From the NCBI GenBank assembly GCA_017550335.1, contig JAFZPM010000020.1, forward strand, positions 1 to 38,281: a DNA stretch of 38,281 nt, read 5' to 3'. Below, in pieces: positions 8,616-17,730 of this stretch. The stretch comes from Paludibacteraceae bacterium. Its GTDB lineage: Bacteria; Bacteroidota; Bacteroidia; Bacteroidales; Paludibacteraceae. Position numbers and translations under genes: made by a program. Every line of letters starts with the position of its first letter. Position 1 is the first letter of the stretch. Below the pieces are notes generated by a model. It had not been told where the DNA came from and made no database searches. It worked only from the letters and a program-made list of their open reading frames with translations.

Positions 8616-8646
8616 AAAAAAGGAGGTCGATTGACCTCCTTTTATT
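8616..8646. terminator. Bidirectional rho-independent terminator
   Basis: AGGAGGTC (8621-8628) pairs perfectly with GACCTCCT (8633-8640) around a GATT loop, with an A-run before and a T-run after. It therefore works as a terminator on both strands: for the outer-membrane gene 8703-9479 (-), with TTTTTT following, and for any transcript from small RNA A (+). Confidence 0.85.
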
Positions 8647-8702
8647 TTTTCACGACATCACCGAACCGCAAAGGGTCGGGACATCAGATGAAGATGACCG
8701 GA

Positions 8703-9479
8703 TTAGAACTTGAATCCAAGGAAGATTCTGAAGTTGTTCGTGTTGATCTTCTGAGTCTCTCCGAATACAGAAGTGAAAGAATCCATAGCCTCATTGTAGA
8801 GGTCGCTATAATCATACTCATCGTCACTAACAACAACTGGCTCGTCATCCTTACCCCAGTCTTGGCATTTCAACTTACCGATCTTGAGCTCGAAACCAGC
8901 CTGGAATACTTTGAATCTGTAAGCTGCACCGATTCTGTGAGATGCACCGAAAGCGAAAGATGTCTCAGCATCTGCTCCAGTTCCAGGATCGTTAGAGATC
9001 AACATAACGTTAGGAAGGATGTTGTAGAACACATCGATGGCCATTTGGTCATCCAAATAATAAGTTCCGATAACACCACCACCCAATGCACTGATGTCGA
9101 AGTACTTCTCAGTACTAGTATATGTAACCTGCTGATACTTGTAAGTCTTCGAGTTATACTCAGACACAGTCCTATCAGTCTTCAATCTTGAGAAAGAGAA
9201 GTCGAGCCAACGAGCATTGATAGCGATACCGAAATTGTTCGGATTAGCCACGTACCAACGGTTGTCGATAGCGAAACCTAATGCAGGAGAAGCCTTAGGA
9301 GTTTCAATTGCAGCGTCCAATGCGGCGCTCCAAAGACCTGACACATCAACCTGGCCATACTTATCGCCATGCAAGCCAGCGAACAATTTCAATCCGAAAC
9401 CATTGTCCTCGCCCTGAGGACCAGCGAATGCACTGAAACCAGTCATAAGGCTCAATGCCAACACCAATAATTTTTTCAT
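8703..9479 (-). CDS. Outer-membrane beta-barrel protein of unknown specificity
   Basis: 258 residues with a clear signal peptide (MKKLLVLALSLMTGFSAFAG). The mature chain is built of amphipathic strands (FGIAINARWLDFSF, FDISALGGGVIGTYYL, MAIDVFYNILPNVM, HRIGAAYRFKVFQAGFELKIG) and ends NFRIFLGFKF, the typical terminal strand with C-terminal Phe, which is recognised by BamA. One acidic loop (DDEPVVVSDDEYDYSDLYNE) lies before the last strand. No family name is recognised; it resembles generic porin-like 8-10 stranded barrels. It is monocistronic: own -7 element upstream and a strong terminator 60 nt downstream, which suggests substantial expression. Confidence 0.75.
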   Translation of the reverse strand: MKKLLVLALSLMTGFSAFAGPQGEDNGFGLKLFAGLHGDKYGQVDVSGLWSAALDAAIETPKASPALGFAIDNRWYVANPNNFGIAINARWLDFSFSRLKTDRTVSEYNSKTYKYQQVTYTSTEKYFDISALGGGVIGTYYLDDQMAIDVFYNILPNVMLISNDPGTGADAETSFAFGASHRIGAAYRFKVFQAGFELKIGKLKCQDWGKDDEPVVVSDDEYDYSDLYNEAMDSFTSVFGETQKINTNNFRIFLGFKF

Positions 9480-9526
9480 TTTTCTTAAAAATTACTTTAA
9501 GTGAATAATTTGTTTAAATATCAAGG

Positions 9527-9534
9527 CAAAATTA
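9527..9534 (-). promoter_or_regulatory. -7 element of the outer-membrane barrel gene
   Basis: TAATTTTG read on the - strand matches TAnnTTTG. No good TTG is present at the usual -33 distance, so only the -7 box is claimed. The predicted leader is about 40 nt. Confidence 0.4.
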
Positions 9535-9766
9535 GATATTATTTTCATACGTTGGAACGTTATTGTGTTAACAAAGTGAAAAATTCACAAATAATTCGAC
9601 CAAATTTCCACATGTCGGTTAATTAAAAACAAATACATACACATACATTTATAATTGTCATTTATTTAAATTGTTAAAATTGAATATTTTTTTCAAAAAA
9701 TAAAGGCGCTTTTATCCGCCCCACTACGAATTTACCCGAGGCGGAACACTTTTCTGGAATGTTTTA

Positions 9767-9774
9767 TACTTTCG
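9767..9774 (+). promoter_or_regulatory. -7 element of the helD-like gene
   Basis: TACTTTCG differs from TAnnTTTG at one position. The start site would be about 9781, which makes the upstream in-frame TTG at 9778 an unlikely start codon and supports ATG 9799. Confidence 0.4.
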
Positions 9775-9798
9775 CGGTTGCAAAAAAAATTTACGGAC

Positions 9799-11856
9799 AT
9801 GTCAGTTTTCAATCAAACGGAGAAGGAAGAAGTCGCCTACATGAAGGGCATCATCAAAAAGCTTGGCATCATCATCACCAAACTGGATGAAATCATCAAC
9901 CATAACATCAAAGACCTCAAGGAATACAAAGCCTACCTTTGGGAGAACCAATCGGAGCTGGACCGGGCGGAGAAGAGCGCGGTGCGCCACAACGTGAGCC
10001 AAGCGGTGGAATCGAGCGAGGCCATCATGGAGCGGAAGAAACGAATCCGCAAAATGATGGAGATCCCCTACTTCGGACGAATAGACTTCCAGGAGAAGGG
10101 CGAAAAAACGGTCCAACCCATCTACGTGGGCATCCACTCCTACTATGACACGGAAACGAACAAGAACGTGATCCACGACTGGCGCGCCCCCATCTCCACC
10201 ATGTTCTACGACTACGAGACCGGTCCGGCGCACTACGACGCACCGCAGGGCCGCGTGGAGGGCGCCATCTCCTTGAAAAGGCAGTACCGCATCCGTCGCT
10301 CCGTCATGGAGTTCATGCTGGAAAGCTCCGTCAACATCCAGGACGAAGTGCTACAAAAGGAGCTCAGCAGCACCTCCGACGAACGAATGAAGAACATCGT
10401 GGCGACCATTCAGCGAGAGCAGAACCAGATCATACGCAACGAGGAGGCGAAGACCCTCATCATTCAGGGTGTGGCAGGCTCCGGGAAAACATCCATCGCC
10501 CTGCACCGCGTCGCCTATATCCTCTATAGACATAAAGGAGAGGTGACCTCAAAGGATATCCTCATCATCTCCCCGAACAAAGTATTCGCGGACTATATCT
10601 CCAACGTGCTGCCGGAACTCGGCGAGGAGACCATCGAGGAGTGCGGTTTCGAAGAACTGATGGACAAGCAACTGCAGGGCAAATACAAGTTCCAGACCTT
10701 CTTCGAACAGGTGACGGAGATCCTGGAGAAGAACGACGAGGCCTTCGTGGAAAGGATACGCTTCAAATCCTCCGTGGAGTTCATCGAGCTGATGAACCGC
10801 TTCGTCCTCCACGTGGAGAACACCTTCTTCCACCCGACAGACCTGAAAGTGGGCAGGATACCCGTGCCGAAAGAGTACATCGACGAACGCTTCAAAGCAT
10901 ACCATAGACTTCCGATGCGCGACCGTTTCGAACCGATAGCGAAAGACATCGCCAGGGAGATCGCGACGGCCACCCGCACGGAGATTTCCACCACCGACAA
11001 GAACAAAATCAAGGCGGAACTGAAGAAGATGTTCGACGGCAACAGCGACGTGGCCCTCTTCCAAGCCTTCTACGATTGGCTGGGCCGCCCGGACCTCTAC
11101 AAGAGAGGGAAAGGCAGGCAACTGGAATACGCGGACGTGGCGCCATTCCTCTACCTGAAGATCTTGATGGAGGGTGTCAAGGAGAAACTGCCGATCAAGC
11201 ACCTCCTGGTGGACGAGATGCAGGACTACACACCTATCCAATACAAGGTGCTCTCCATCCTATTCCCTTGCAACAAGACAATCCTCGGGGATGCGCTGCA
11301 ATCCGTCAACCCGTACAGCTCAACCACATACATGCAGATACAGGACGTGCTGAAGGGATCCGAGGTGATGAAGCTCTGCAAAAGCTACCGCTCCTCCTAC
11401 GAGATCACCTCGTTCGCACAGAAAATCTCCAAGAGCGAAGACCTGCAGGCCATCGAACGACACGGAGAGGAGCCTGTCATCAAGCCTTTCAAGAAGGGCG
11501 ACGAGGAACTCGCATTCCTGAAGCAAGTCGTGGCGGAGCACATCGGACAAGCCACCTCCATCGGTTTCATCTGCAAGACGGAGAAGGAGGCCATCCGCCT
11601 ACACGAGCAACTCTCGGAAGAGACTGACCAGGTCTGCCTACTCTCCAGCGAGAGCGCCGCCTTCACCAACGGTATCATCGTGACCACCGCCCACACGGCC
11701 AAGGGTCTGGAGTTCGACGAGGTCGTGGTGCCTTACGTGAACGAGAAGGAATACCACACGGAAATGGACCGCAGCCTGCTCTACATCGCCTGCACACGCG
11801 CGATGCACAAACTGACACTCACCGCAGCCGGAGAGATAAGCCATTTCATCCAATAA
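9799..11856 (+). CDS. helD: HelD-like UvrD/Rep superfamily 1 helicase
   Basis: 685 residues from ATG 9799. The N-terminal ~80 residues form a charged helical hairpin, then the HelD-specific PYFGRIDF and HDWRAPISTMFYDY segments appear; these occur in HelD proteins, which remove stalled RNA polymerase from DNA. Superfamily 1 motifs follow: Walker A GVAGSGKTS (residues 224-232), Walker B LLVDEMQD (Asp472-Glu473), QSVNPYSS (motif III region), CKSYRSSYEI (motif IV), TTAHTAKGLEFDEVVV (motif V), LLYIACTRAMHKL (motif VI). All key ATPase residues appear intact. Length is near that of B. subtilis HelD (774) but shorter. HelD work is mostly in Gram-positives; the equivalence in Bacteroidota is inference. 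An ordinary UvrD-type DNA helicase is less likely given the N-terminal region. Confidence 0.78.
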   Translation: MSVFNQTEKEEVAYMKGIIKKLGIIITKLDEIINHNIKDLKEYKAYLWENQSELDRAEKSAVRHNVSQAVESSEAIMERKKRIRKMMEIPYFGRIDFQEKGEKTVQPIYVGIHSYYDTETNKNVIHDWRAPISTMFYDYETGPAHYDAPQGRVEGAISLKRQYRIRRSVMEFMLESSVNIQDEVLQKELSSTSDERMKNIVATIQREQNQIIRNEEAKTLIIQGVAGSGKTSIALHRVAYILYRHKGEVTSKDILIISPNKVFADYISNVLPELGEETIEECGFEELMDKQLQGKYKFQTFFEQVTEILEKNDEAFVERIRFKSSVEFIELMNRFVLHVENTFFHPTDLKVGRIPVPKEYIDERFKAYHRLPMRDRFEPIAKDIAREIATATRTEISTTDKNKIKAELKKMFDGNSDVALFQAFYDWLGRPDLYKRGKGRQLEYADVAPFLYLKILMEGVKEKLPIKHLLVDEMQDYTPIQYKVLSILFPCNKTILGDALQSVNPYSSTTYMQIQDVLKGSEVMKLCKSYRSSYEITSFAQKISKSEDLQAIERHGEEPVIKPFKKGDEELAFLKQVVAEHIGQATSIGFICKTEKEAIRLHEQLSEETDQVCLLSSESAAFTNGIIVTTAHTAKGLEFDEVVVPYVNEKEYHTEMDRSLLYIACTRAMHKLTLTAAGEISHFIQ

Positions 11857-11981
11857 GCGCACCAGCGTAATTTTTTCTACCATTTTTCAAAAAACACGAT
11901 TCCACCGAGAAATCGGCATGGATTGACTCTCTATTACCATTAATTGAACCCAGTTTCCGAAGCTTAAAAAAAGCATGGGTA

Positions 11982-11989
11982 TACCTTTG
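11982..11989 (+). promoter_or_regulatory. -7 element of the esterase gene
   Basis: TACCTTTG matches TAnnTTTG fully. The -33 position is weak (TTTCC at 11954-11958, 23 nt away). The transcript would start near 11996, giving a leader of about 50 nt to ATG 12048. Confidence 0.5.
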
Positions 11990-12047
11990 CGGCAAGTACA
12001 AAAAAGCACTTGTATTACATCTCTATATGCACTTAAAGTTTAATATC

Positions 12048-13241
12048 ATGAACACGAAAAAGATTTTATTGCTTGCGCTCAGCGCAATGTCGCTCAACGC
12101 ATTCTCGCAAGGTTGGGGATTCGGAGGCGGAGGCACTTCCGGATTGAGTTCCTACACGTCCAAGAAGGACATCAACTACGTCGGGGACGGGAAAGGATAC
12201 CATTCATTGGACATCTACTATCCAAAAGAAGATAAGGAATCGTACCCAGTCATCGTCCACATCTATGGCAGCGCATGGTCCAGCAACAACTCGAAAGGAA
12301 ACGCCGACCTGACCACCCTCGGCGAAGGTGCCGTGAAAGCCGGCTACATCTTCGTGACGCCGAACCACCGCGCGAACAATGATGAAGGGGCGCAATGGCC
12401 CGGACTGCTCAACGACATCAAGGCAGTGGTACGCTACCTTAGAGGCAATGCGGAATCCCTGAAGATAGACACCACCTTCATCGCCATCTCCGGCTTCTCC
12501 TCCGGTGGACACCTGGCGACCATGATGGGTGCTAGCCGCAACGTGAAGGAATATACCGTTGGCTCCACAACCGTGGACATAGAAGGCAAGCTAGGGCAAT
12601 TCACGGAATTCAGCAGTAGCGTGGACGCCGTATGCGACTGGTCGGGTCCGGTAATCCTCGACAGGCTGAACTGCGGAAACGCCATGGATCTGAACAGCTT
12701 CATCTCCCCTATGATGAACAACTGCTCCGCGTCACAATGTCCGGACATATATGCCTTGGCCACCGCTGTCACGTTCATGGACCCGAGTGATCCTCCTTAC
12801 ATACTCGTGCACGGTTCCGCAGACAATATCGTGGCACAATGTCAAAGCAAATTGCTCTATGATGAACTGCAGAAAAACAACATAGAGAGCAAATATATCC
12901 CTACAGGCAGCGGTCATGAGGTCAACAAGGATAAAGTGCCAGACGTGATCGAATTCTTCAACGCGGCAAGGGAGAAGAAACTGGCGGCGATGGAAGAGGA
13001 ACAGAACAAGGTGTCGAACACAACATCCAACAAGCCCTCCGTATCCATAAAAAACGGGCACTTGTTCATCTTCGGAGGTGACGGATCCTCCTTCTCCTTC
13101 GAGATCATCGACATCGTGGGGAAACCTGTTTTCCAAGGCCTATACAATTCCCAAGGACAGGGATACGACCTCTCTTCCCTTGCAGAAGGTGTATACGTCC
13201 TGAAGACCGACACAGGATTTAACCATAAGTTTATCAGATAA
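12048..13241 (+). CDS. Secreted alpha/beta-hydrolase (esterase-like) with T9SS type-A sorting tail
   Basis: 397 residues from ATG 12048; an ATG at 12027 would add seven residues ahead of the signal peptide MNTKKILLLALSAMSLNAFS. The fold is a BD-FAE/carboxylesterase-type alpha/beta-hydrolase: YHSLDIYYPKED, VIVHIYGSAWSSN (oxyanion loop), nucleophile elbow G-F-S-S-G (Ser151), ILVHGSADNIV (Asp259), and SGHEVNK (His290), a complete catalytic triad. The last ~75 residues (FEIIDIVGKPVFQG, DLSSLAEGVYVLKTD, HKFIR) are a T9SS type-A C-terminal sorting domain, so the enzyme should be secreted and surface-attached. Relatives de-esterify plant polysaccharides; the substrate is not deducible. The kinase-less regulator gene lies 134 nt downstream on the same strand. 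Confidence 0.82.
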   Translation: MNTKKILLLALSAMSLNAFSQGWGFGGGGTSGLSSYTSKKDINYVGDGKGYHSLDIYYPKEDKESYPVIVHIYGSAWSSNNSKGNADLTTLGEGAVKAGYIFVTPNHRANNDEGAQWPGLLNDIKAVVRYLRGNAESLKIDTTFIAISGFSSGGHLATMMGASRNVKEYTVGSTTVDIEGKLGQFTEFSSSVDAVCDWSGPVILDRLNCGNAMDLNSFISPMMNNCSASQCPDIYALATAVTFMDPSDPPYILVHGSADNIVAQCQSKLLYDELQKNNIESKYIPTGSGHEVNKDKVPDVIEFFNAAREKKLAAMEEEQNKVSNTTSNKPSVSIKNGHLFIFGGDGSSFSFEIIDIVGKPVFQGLYNSQGQGYDLSSLAEGVYVLKTDTGFNHKFIR

Positions 13242-13265
13242 ATTTATACAATTCCTAAACATTTA

Positions 13266-13296
13266 TTGCGATTTACCTAGATTTATCGTACCTTGG
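13266..13296 (+). promoter_or_regulatory. Possible promoter of the kinase-less regulator gene
   Basis: TTG (13266-13268) and TACCTTGG (13289-13296, TAnnTTTG with one mismatch) are 20 nt apart. The predicted start, near 13303, leaves a leader of about 70 nt. Confidence 0.35.
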
Positions 13297-13375
13297 GGAC
13301 TGCCGCATACGAACTCCGAACTAACCCTAAAAACCCGTTCAGAGTGCGTTTGTGGCAGTTCTCTGTTTTCTGCGG

Positions 13376-16300
13376 ATGAGAAAGATTACGCTTATATTGT
13401 GGATGTTTATTTCCCTCATGGAATCCTACGCTTCCATGGGGCCGAAAGCGCATGTGCGTTTCAACCACTTCACCACCGAGAGCGGACTATCCTCCAACCT
13501 AATCTTCGCCATGTCGCAAGACTCCTCCGGATTCCTGTGGCTGGGGACAGACTTCGGACTGGACCGTTTCGACGGCAGGCTCTTCAAGCATTTCAGAAAG
13601 GATAAATACCCCGACATGCACCGAGAAGATCTCTACTACGTGGAGTGCATGGATGGAGACGTCTACGTGGGCAGTTTCAGTGGAACGCTCCAAAAATACG
13701 ACCGCAAAAAAGACAGTTTCATAGACCTGATGCCTGCGGAGCTGGACTCCCTGGGATACTCGCAGATAAAGGGCGTGCGATGCGCCTCCGACGGAACTCG
13801 CTACCTCTTCACAAACGAAAGAGTATTCCGATACGACACCCAACGCAATTGCTTCAACTCACACTTCCAAGCGTTCGACTCGCTCCGTTCCCCCTTCATC
13901 TCCTCCCTGCACATCGATAGCGACAACCGCTTCTGGCTCGGCTCCATCAACCAGCTGAGCATATATGACACGAACGGACACACCCTAAAGGTCTTCAACG
14001 AAGAACACGACCACTGCGGCTTTGTAACAGGGATCCTCCCCATGGAAGGAAACAGATGGATCATCACCTTCCTGAGCAACAGGGTCTGGATCGTGGAATG
14101 CCAAGACGGAGCATTCCGCATCAAGGAGGAAATCCGTCTCCCCTTCAACAGCGTCAACAAGATGATGAGAGGAAGGAACGGCCGCTATTGGTTCGCCACC
14201 GACGGAGACGGACTATGGTTCGCAGACTCGATAACGAGAGGCACCACCTTCACAGAAGTGGTTCCCACCAACGCCCCCACGGACGGACTGAGGAAGATAT
14301 ACTCCATCATCGAAAGCGGAGACGGCACCATATGGCTCGGCACGCAAAACTCAGGCCTCTGGTCGCTCAACATGGACGACCACTCGACCATCCTCTACTC
14401 GAAGGACTACGGATTCCCCCACTCCGCCTGCACCTCCTTCACGGAGGACGGACACGGAAACATCCTAGTCGGTTCGGACGGCAACGGCGTCTACTCCGTC
14501 TCGCCTGACTTCAGGGAAATCAGACAGTACCATCTGCCTTGCGACAACGTATTAGGCGTCAATTCCACCCACGAGGGAATCTATGTCTCCACCTGGGGAG
14601 GCGGACTATATTTCCTCTCACCATCCGGTGCTTCCACTCCCGTCCGCTACAAACCCGACTTCAACCCGACAAAGATTTTCTTCCACGTCTGCGAGACATC
14701 AGACAACACCATTTGGGCCTGCTCCGCAAACGACGACCCTTACATCAAACGCGACAACGAAGCATGGCGGAGGATACCCCTGAAAGACGAGGAAAATCCC
14801 GGCTCGGAAAGCAAATGGACCACCCGAGTGATGAATGCCTCGGGGAAATCCTGCTGGATCATCTCCACCAACCTGCTATGGCTATTCGACGGGACGACCC
14901 CACACGTCGTCCACCCCGAAATCTACGCCTCGAAATCACACAACCCGTTCGTCGTGGTGGACGCAGACCGCGACGAGGAGGGGAACCTCTTCGTGCTCTC
15001 CAACCACGGCATCCTGCGATTCTCGGCCAACAACCTCTCGATGGACACCCTCTCCTTCCTGCCGAAAGACTCATACCGGATCATCCGTCGGGACGGCAAC
15101 GGCAACTTCTGGATCGCCTCCGCCAACGGCATCTTCTCCTTCGACTATCAACACAAAACATATTCGAGGCTTCCGGGCAACTACCCAGACCTGTTCTATT
15201 ACAAATCAAGCTACAAGGATTCCAACGGCCGGCTATACTTCGGCACAGCGGAAGGATTCTACTCCTTCGACCCCAAAAACATCGCACCGGACACGCTCAT
15301 CCAACATCTTTCCTTCGCGGAACTATATGTCTCGAAAGAGAAGATCAGCGTTGATAACCCCCTGATAAAGGAAGGAGACCTCTCCGATTTGAAAGCGTTG
15401 GAGCTAAAATACGGCATGACGGATGTGGACCTCCACGTGGACCTCGTCGACCACTCCTACAGGGAGAAAGCCACCCTCCAATACAGGCTAAAAGGGCTCA
15501 CGGAAACATGGACCCCGGTGGACGGGAAAAGGGTCATATCCTTCAACTACATACCGACCGGACATTACGTCCTCGAGGTAGAAGCCTTCCGTTCCGACAT
15601 AGAGACACCCCTGAAGCACATTGAACTGACGATAAACGTCCTCCCGCCATGGTGGAGCACCTGGTGGTTCCGCACCATCCTGCTGCTGATCGCAGGCTCG
15701 CTCCTATTCATCCCCCTGCACAAGAAAATCATACGGTTGAAAAAGGAAAAAGCATTGCTGAAAGACGAAATAGACGAGCAAACAGCGCTTCTGGAAAAGA
15801 CAAGACACGAACGGCAGAAACTGATCCACGCACTTACCCACGACCTGCACAACCCGCTGTTCGCCGTGGTGGGAGAAAGCCCTTCCATCACGGAGGAGAC
15901 CACCACGGAGGAAATCGTCGGACTAGTGATCGACAAGGCGCTACTGGACGATAATCTGCTGCTACTGATAGGCATGGACCCTGAAACAAAAAGGGTGATC
16001 AAGAACATGCTGAGCAACTACATCCAGGTGAAAGAAGCGGAGAACTGGGACGAGGCGTTCGAATCGATAGAGATGTTGGCTCCGGACATCATCGTCTGCG
16101 ACATGGGAAACACCATGAGCGGGGAAATGAACCGCCTGCTCTCCTCCGATAGCCTGAAACACATTCCTATCCTCTTCGTCTCCGACAAGAACGAGGAGAC
16201 AGACCGCCTATTGGGGCTGATCTATGGAGCGGTGGACTTCATGGCGAAACCATTCAACCAACTCGAGCTATTGCTCAAGCTAACCAATACATTGAAAATC

Positions 16301-16705
16301 AAGCAAGAACAACAAAAGGTCATTCTTCAACAGACGATGACAAGCAAGGTGAAGAATGCCATGGACAATACCCAACAGGAAGAGACCATCCACCCGTTCC
16401 TGCAAGCCTTCGCCGATGTGGTCAGAAACAAATACCAGGACAGCGAGACCTCGCCAGACTCCCTGGCCTCAGCCCTCATGGTGAGCAAACCGACAATGAA
16501 CAGGAAAATCAAGGCACTGACAGGCAAGACGCCGATGGAATGGGTGACGGAGTACAGACTCAACAAAGCCCTTCAACTGTTGCAAGACCATAACGACGGG
16601 AAAAACATTTCGGAGATAGCCTACGAAATAGGATTCAGCGATCCATCCTACTTCTCGAAGAAATTCAAGGACCGATTCGGAGTCCTCCCTTCCCAAGTGA
16701 ACTAA
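13376..16705 (+). CDS. Hybrid-two-component-like regulator lacking the HATPase domain (propeller, Y_Y_Y, receiver, AraC HTH)
   Basis: 1109 residues from ATG 13376; a GTG at 13352 is possible but would spoil the signal peptide. Order: signal peptide; two-component regulator propeller repeats to about residue 640 (GLSSNLIFAMSQDSSGFLWLGTDFGLDRFDG and similar); Y_Y_Y domain at about 650-740; one membrane segment at about 763-782; short coiled coil; H-box THDLHNPL (His822); then, only about 25 residues later, a receiver domain (from about 858; phospho-acceptor Asp909, Lys958 in MAKPF, only one acidic residue in the GMDPE segment); AraC-type HTH at the C-terminus (SYFSKKFKDRFG). The rest of DHp and the whole HATPase_c domain, normally over 200 residues, is absent with no frame break. 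Ligand, targets and phosphodonor are unknown; the adjacent esterase is a plausible target. Confidence 0.85.
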   Translation: MRKITLILWMFISLMESYASMGPKAHVRFNHFTTESGLSSNLIFAMSQDSSGFLWLGTDFGLDRFDGRLFKHFRKDKYPDMHREDLYYVECMDGDVYVGSFSGTLQKYDRKKDSFIDLMPAELDSLGYSQIKGVRCASDGTRYLFTNERVFRYDTQRNCFNSHFQAFDSLRSPFISSLHIDSDNRFWLGSINQLSIYDTNGHTLKVFNEEHDHCGFVTGILPMEGNRWIITFLSNRVWIVECQDGAFRIKEEIRLPFNSVNKMMRGRNGRYWFATDGDGLWFADSITRGTTFTEVVPTNAPTDGLRKIYSIIESGDGTIWLGTQNSGLWSLNMDDHSTILYSKDYGFPHSACTSFTEDGHGNILVGSDGNGVYSVSPDFREIRQYHLPCDNVLGVNSTHEGIYVSTWGGGLYFLSPSGASTPVRYKPDFNPTKIFFHVCETSDNTIWACSANDDPYIKRDNEAWRRIPLKDEENPGSESKWTTRVMNASGKSCWIISTNLLWLFDGTTPHVVHPEIYASKSHNPFVVVDADRDEEGNLFVLSNHGILRFSANNLSMDTLSFLPKDSYRIIRRDGNGNFWIASANGIFSFDYQHKTYSRLPGNYPDLFYYKSSYKDSNGRLYFGTAEGFYSFDPKNIAPDTLIQHLSFAELYVSKEKISVDNPLIKEGDLSDLKALELKYGMTDVDLHVDLVDHSYREKATLQYRLKGLTETWTPVDGKRVISFNYIPTGHYVLEVEAFRSDIETPLKHIELTINVLPPWWSTWWFRTILLLIAGSLLFIPLHKKIIRLKKEKALLKDEIDEQTALLEKTRHERQKLIHALTHDLHNPLFAVVGESPSITEETTTEEIVGLVIDKALLDDNLLLLIGMDPETKRVIKNMLSNYIQVKEAENWDEAFESIEMLAPDIIVCDMGNTMSGEMNRLLSSDSLKHIPILFVSDKNEETDRLLGLIYGAVDFMAKPFNQLELLLKLTNTLKIKQEQQKVILQQTMTSKVKNAMDNTQQEETIHPFLQAFADVVRNKYQDSETSPDSLASALMVSKPTMNRKIKALTGKTPMEWVTEYRLNKALQLLQDHNDGKNISEIAYEIGFSDPSYFSKKFKDRFGVLPSQVN

Positions 16706-16736
16706 AGAGCCATGATATATCCCCTATCGGACAACT

Positions 16737-17576
16737 CTAATTAAGCTGTATGTGTTGCGCCGAGATCTCCTCCGACAAGAAGACGGAAGCGGATTTTTTG
16801 AACTTCTCCTCCGACTCTGTCGTGAAGAATTGGCATGAACCTCCCCTCGTCAACAAATGCTCCATAGGGAGATGACGATGGAGGTAATCCTCCAAACTGG
16901 AGGCGACAATCGCACCCTGCGAAATGATTCGGATATGCGCAGGCAGATATTTCCTGATCTTAGGCAACAACAAAGGGTAATGCGTGCAACCCAAGATGAC
17001 CGTGTCGATCCGATCATCCTTCGCCAAGAGTTGATCCACATATTTCTTCACGAAATAATCCGCGCCATCCGAGTCATACTCGGAGTTCTCCACCAGCGGC
17101 ACCCAAAGCGGGCAAGCCACGGAAGAGATGACAATGTCCGGGAAGAGTTTATGGACCTCTATCGGGTACGACTCCGATTGCACCGTGCCTATGGTGGCGA
17201 AAAGGCCCACGTGGCGAGTCCGGGTGCAATCCCCTATCTGCTCGATGGTAGGGCGGATGACGCCCAAAACACGGCGGTCAGGATTCCATTTCGGCAAGTC
17301 ATACATCTGGATGGACTTCAACGCCTTAGCCGAAGCCGTATTACAGCCCAAGATGACAAGCGGGCAACCCAGTTCGAATAGTTTCTCGACGCACTGACGA
17401 GTATATTCGTAGACGACATCGAAGGAGCGCGTGCCATACGGAGTACGCGCGTTGTCGCCCAAATAGATGTAATCATATCCGGACAAACGTTTACGGATCT
17501 CCGATAAGATAGTCAATCCGCCATACCCGGAGTCGAAAACACCGATCGGACCATTCTGATTTGGGAAATGTGCCAT
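16737..17576 (-). CDS. murI: Glutamate racemase MurI
   Basis: 279 residues from ATG 17576; a TTG at 17585 would add three residues. MurI interconverts L- and D-glutamate for peptidoglycan precursor synthesis in the cytoplasm. Signatures are complete: IGVFDSGYGGLTIL at the N-terminus, YLGDNARTPYG, GCNTASA with catalytic Cys78, and GCTHYPLL with catalytic Cys197. Length matches the family. It is last in the Bacteroidota envelope block, but a strong terminator sits between it and the upstream ompH gene, so it probably has its own promoter in the 17577-17678 interval; there I see only a GGAATC-CTAA-GATTCC palindrome (17595-17610). It is convergent with the regulator gene. Confidence 0.96.
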   Translation of the reverse strand: MAHFPNQNGPIGVFDSGYGGLTILSEIRKRLSGYDYIYLGDNARTPYGTRSFDVVYEYTRQCVEKLFELGCPLVILGCNTASAKALKSIQMYDLPKWNPDRRVLGVIRPTIEQIGDCTRTRHVGLFATIGTVQSESYPIEVHKLFPDIVISSVACPLWVPLVENSEYDSDGADYFVKKYVDQLLAKDDRIDTVILGCTHYPLLLPKIRKYLPAHIRIISQGAIVASSLEDYLHRHLPMEHLLTRGGSCQFFTTESEEKFKKSASVFLSEEISAQHIQLN

Positions 17577-17678
17577 ACCATCCAACTATTAAGGGGAATC
17601 CTAAGATTCCACGTTTCACACTATAAAAAGAGGGGGCGGGAGACTTCCCCGAGTCAGTTTCCCTCCACCCATCATAAG

Positions 17679-17708
17679 AAAAAAAAAGAGGACAGGATTG
17701 CCCTCTTT
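17679..17708 (-). terminator. Rho-independent terminator after the distal ompH gene
   Basis: On the - strand AAAGAGG (17708-17702) pairs with CCTCTTT (17691-17685) around a 10-nt interior, followed directly by a run of T. It ends the DUF6089-uppS-bamA-ompH-ompH transcript before murI. Confidence 0.85.
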
Positions 17709-17730
17709 CCTATTTGTGGAGAAACATTAA

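Larger units (their letters stand above)
9480..9798. other. AT-rich divergent intergenic region
   Basis: This region separates the - strand barrel gene from the + strand helicase gene. It is strongly AT-rich with many T/A runs and holds the -7 elements of both flanking genes. No reading frame, hairpin terminator or RNA gene was recognised. Confidence 0.5.

Noticed and set aside
14539..15354. 271-codon alternative frame within the regulator gene
   Set aside because: Same-strand shadow in another frame; Arg/Pro/His-rich low-complexity translation typical of GC-biased out-of-frame reading, while the main frame carries propeller motifs throughout.
13376..16705. Regulator gene considered as a pseudogene because the kinase domain is missing
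   Set aside because: The frame is continuous, the receiver and HTH after the gap are intact, and the junction looks like a normal linker, so it is kept as a functional gene with an unusual architecture.
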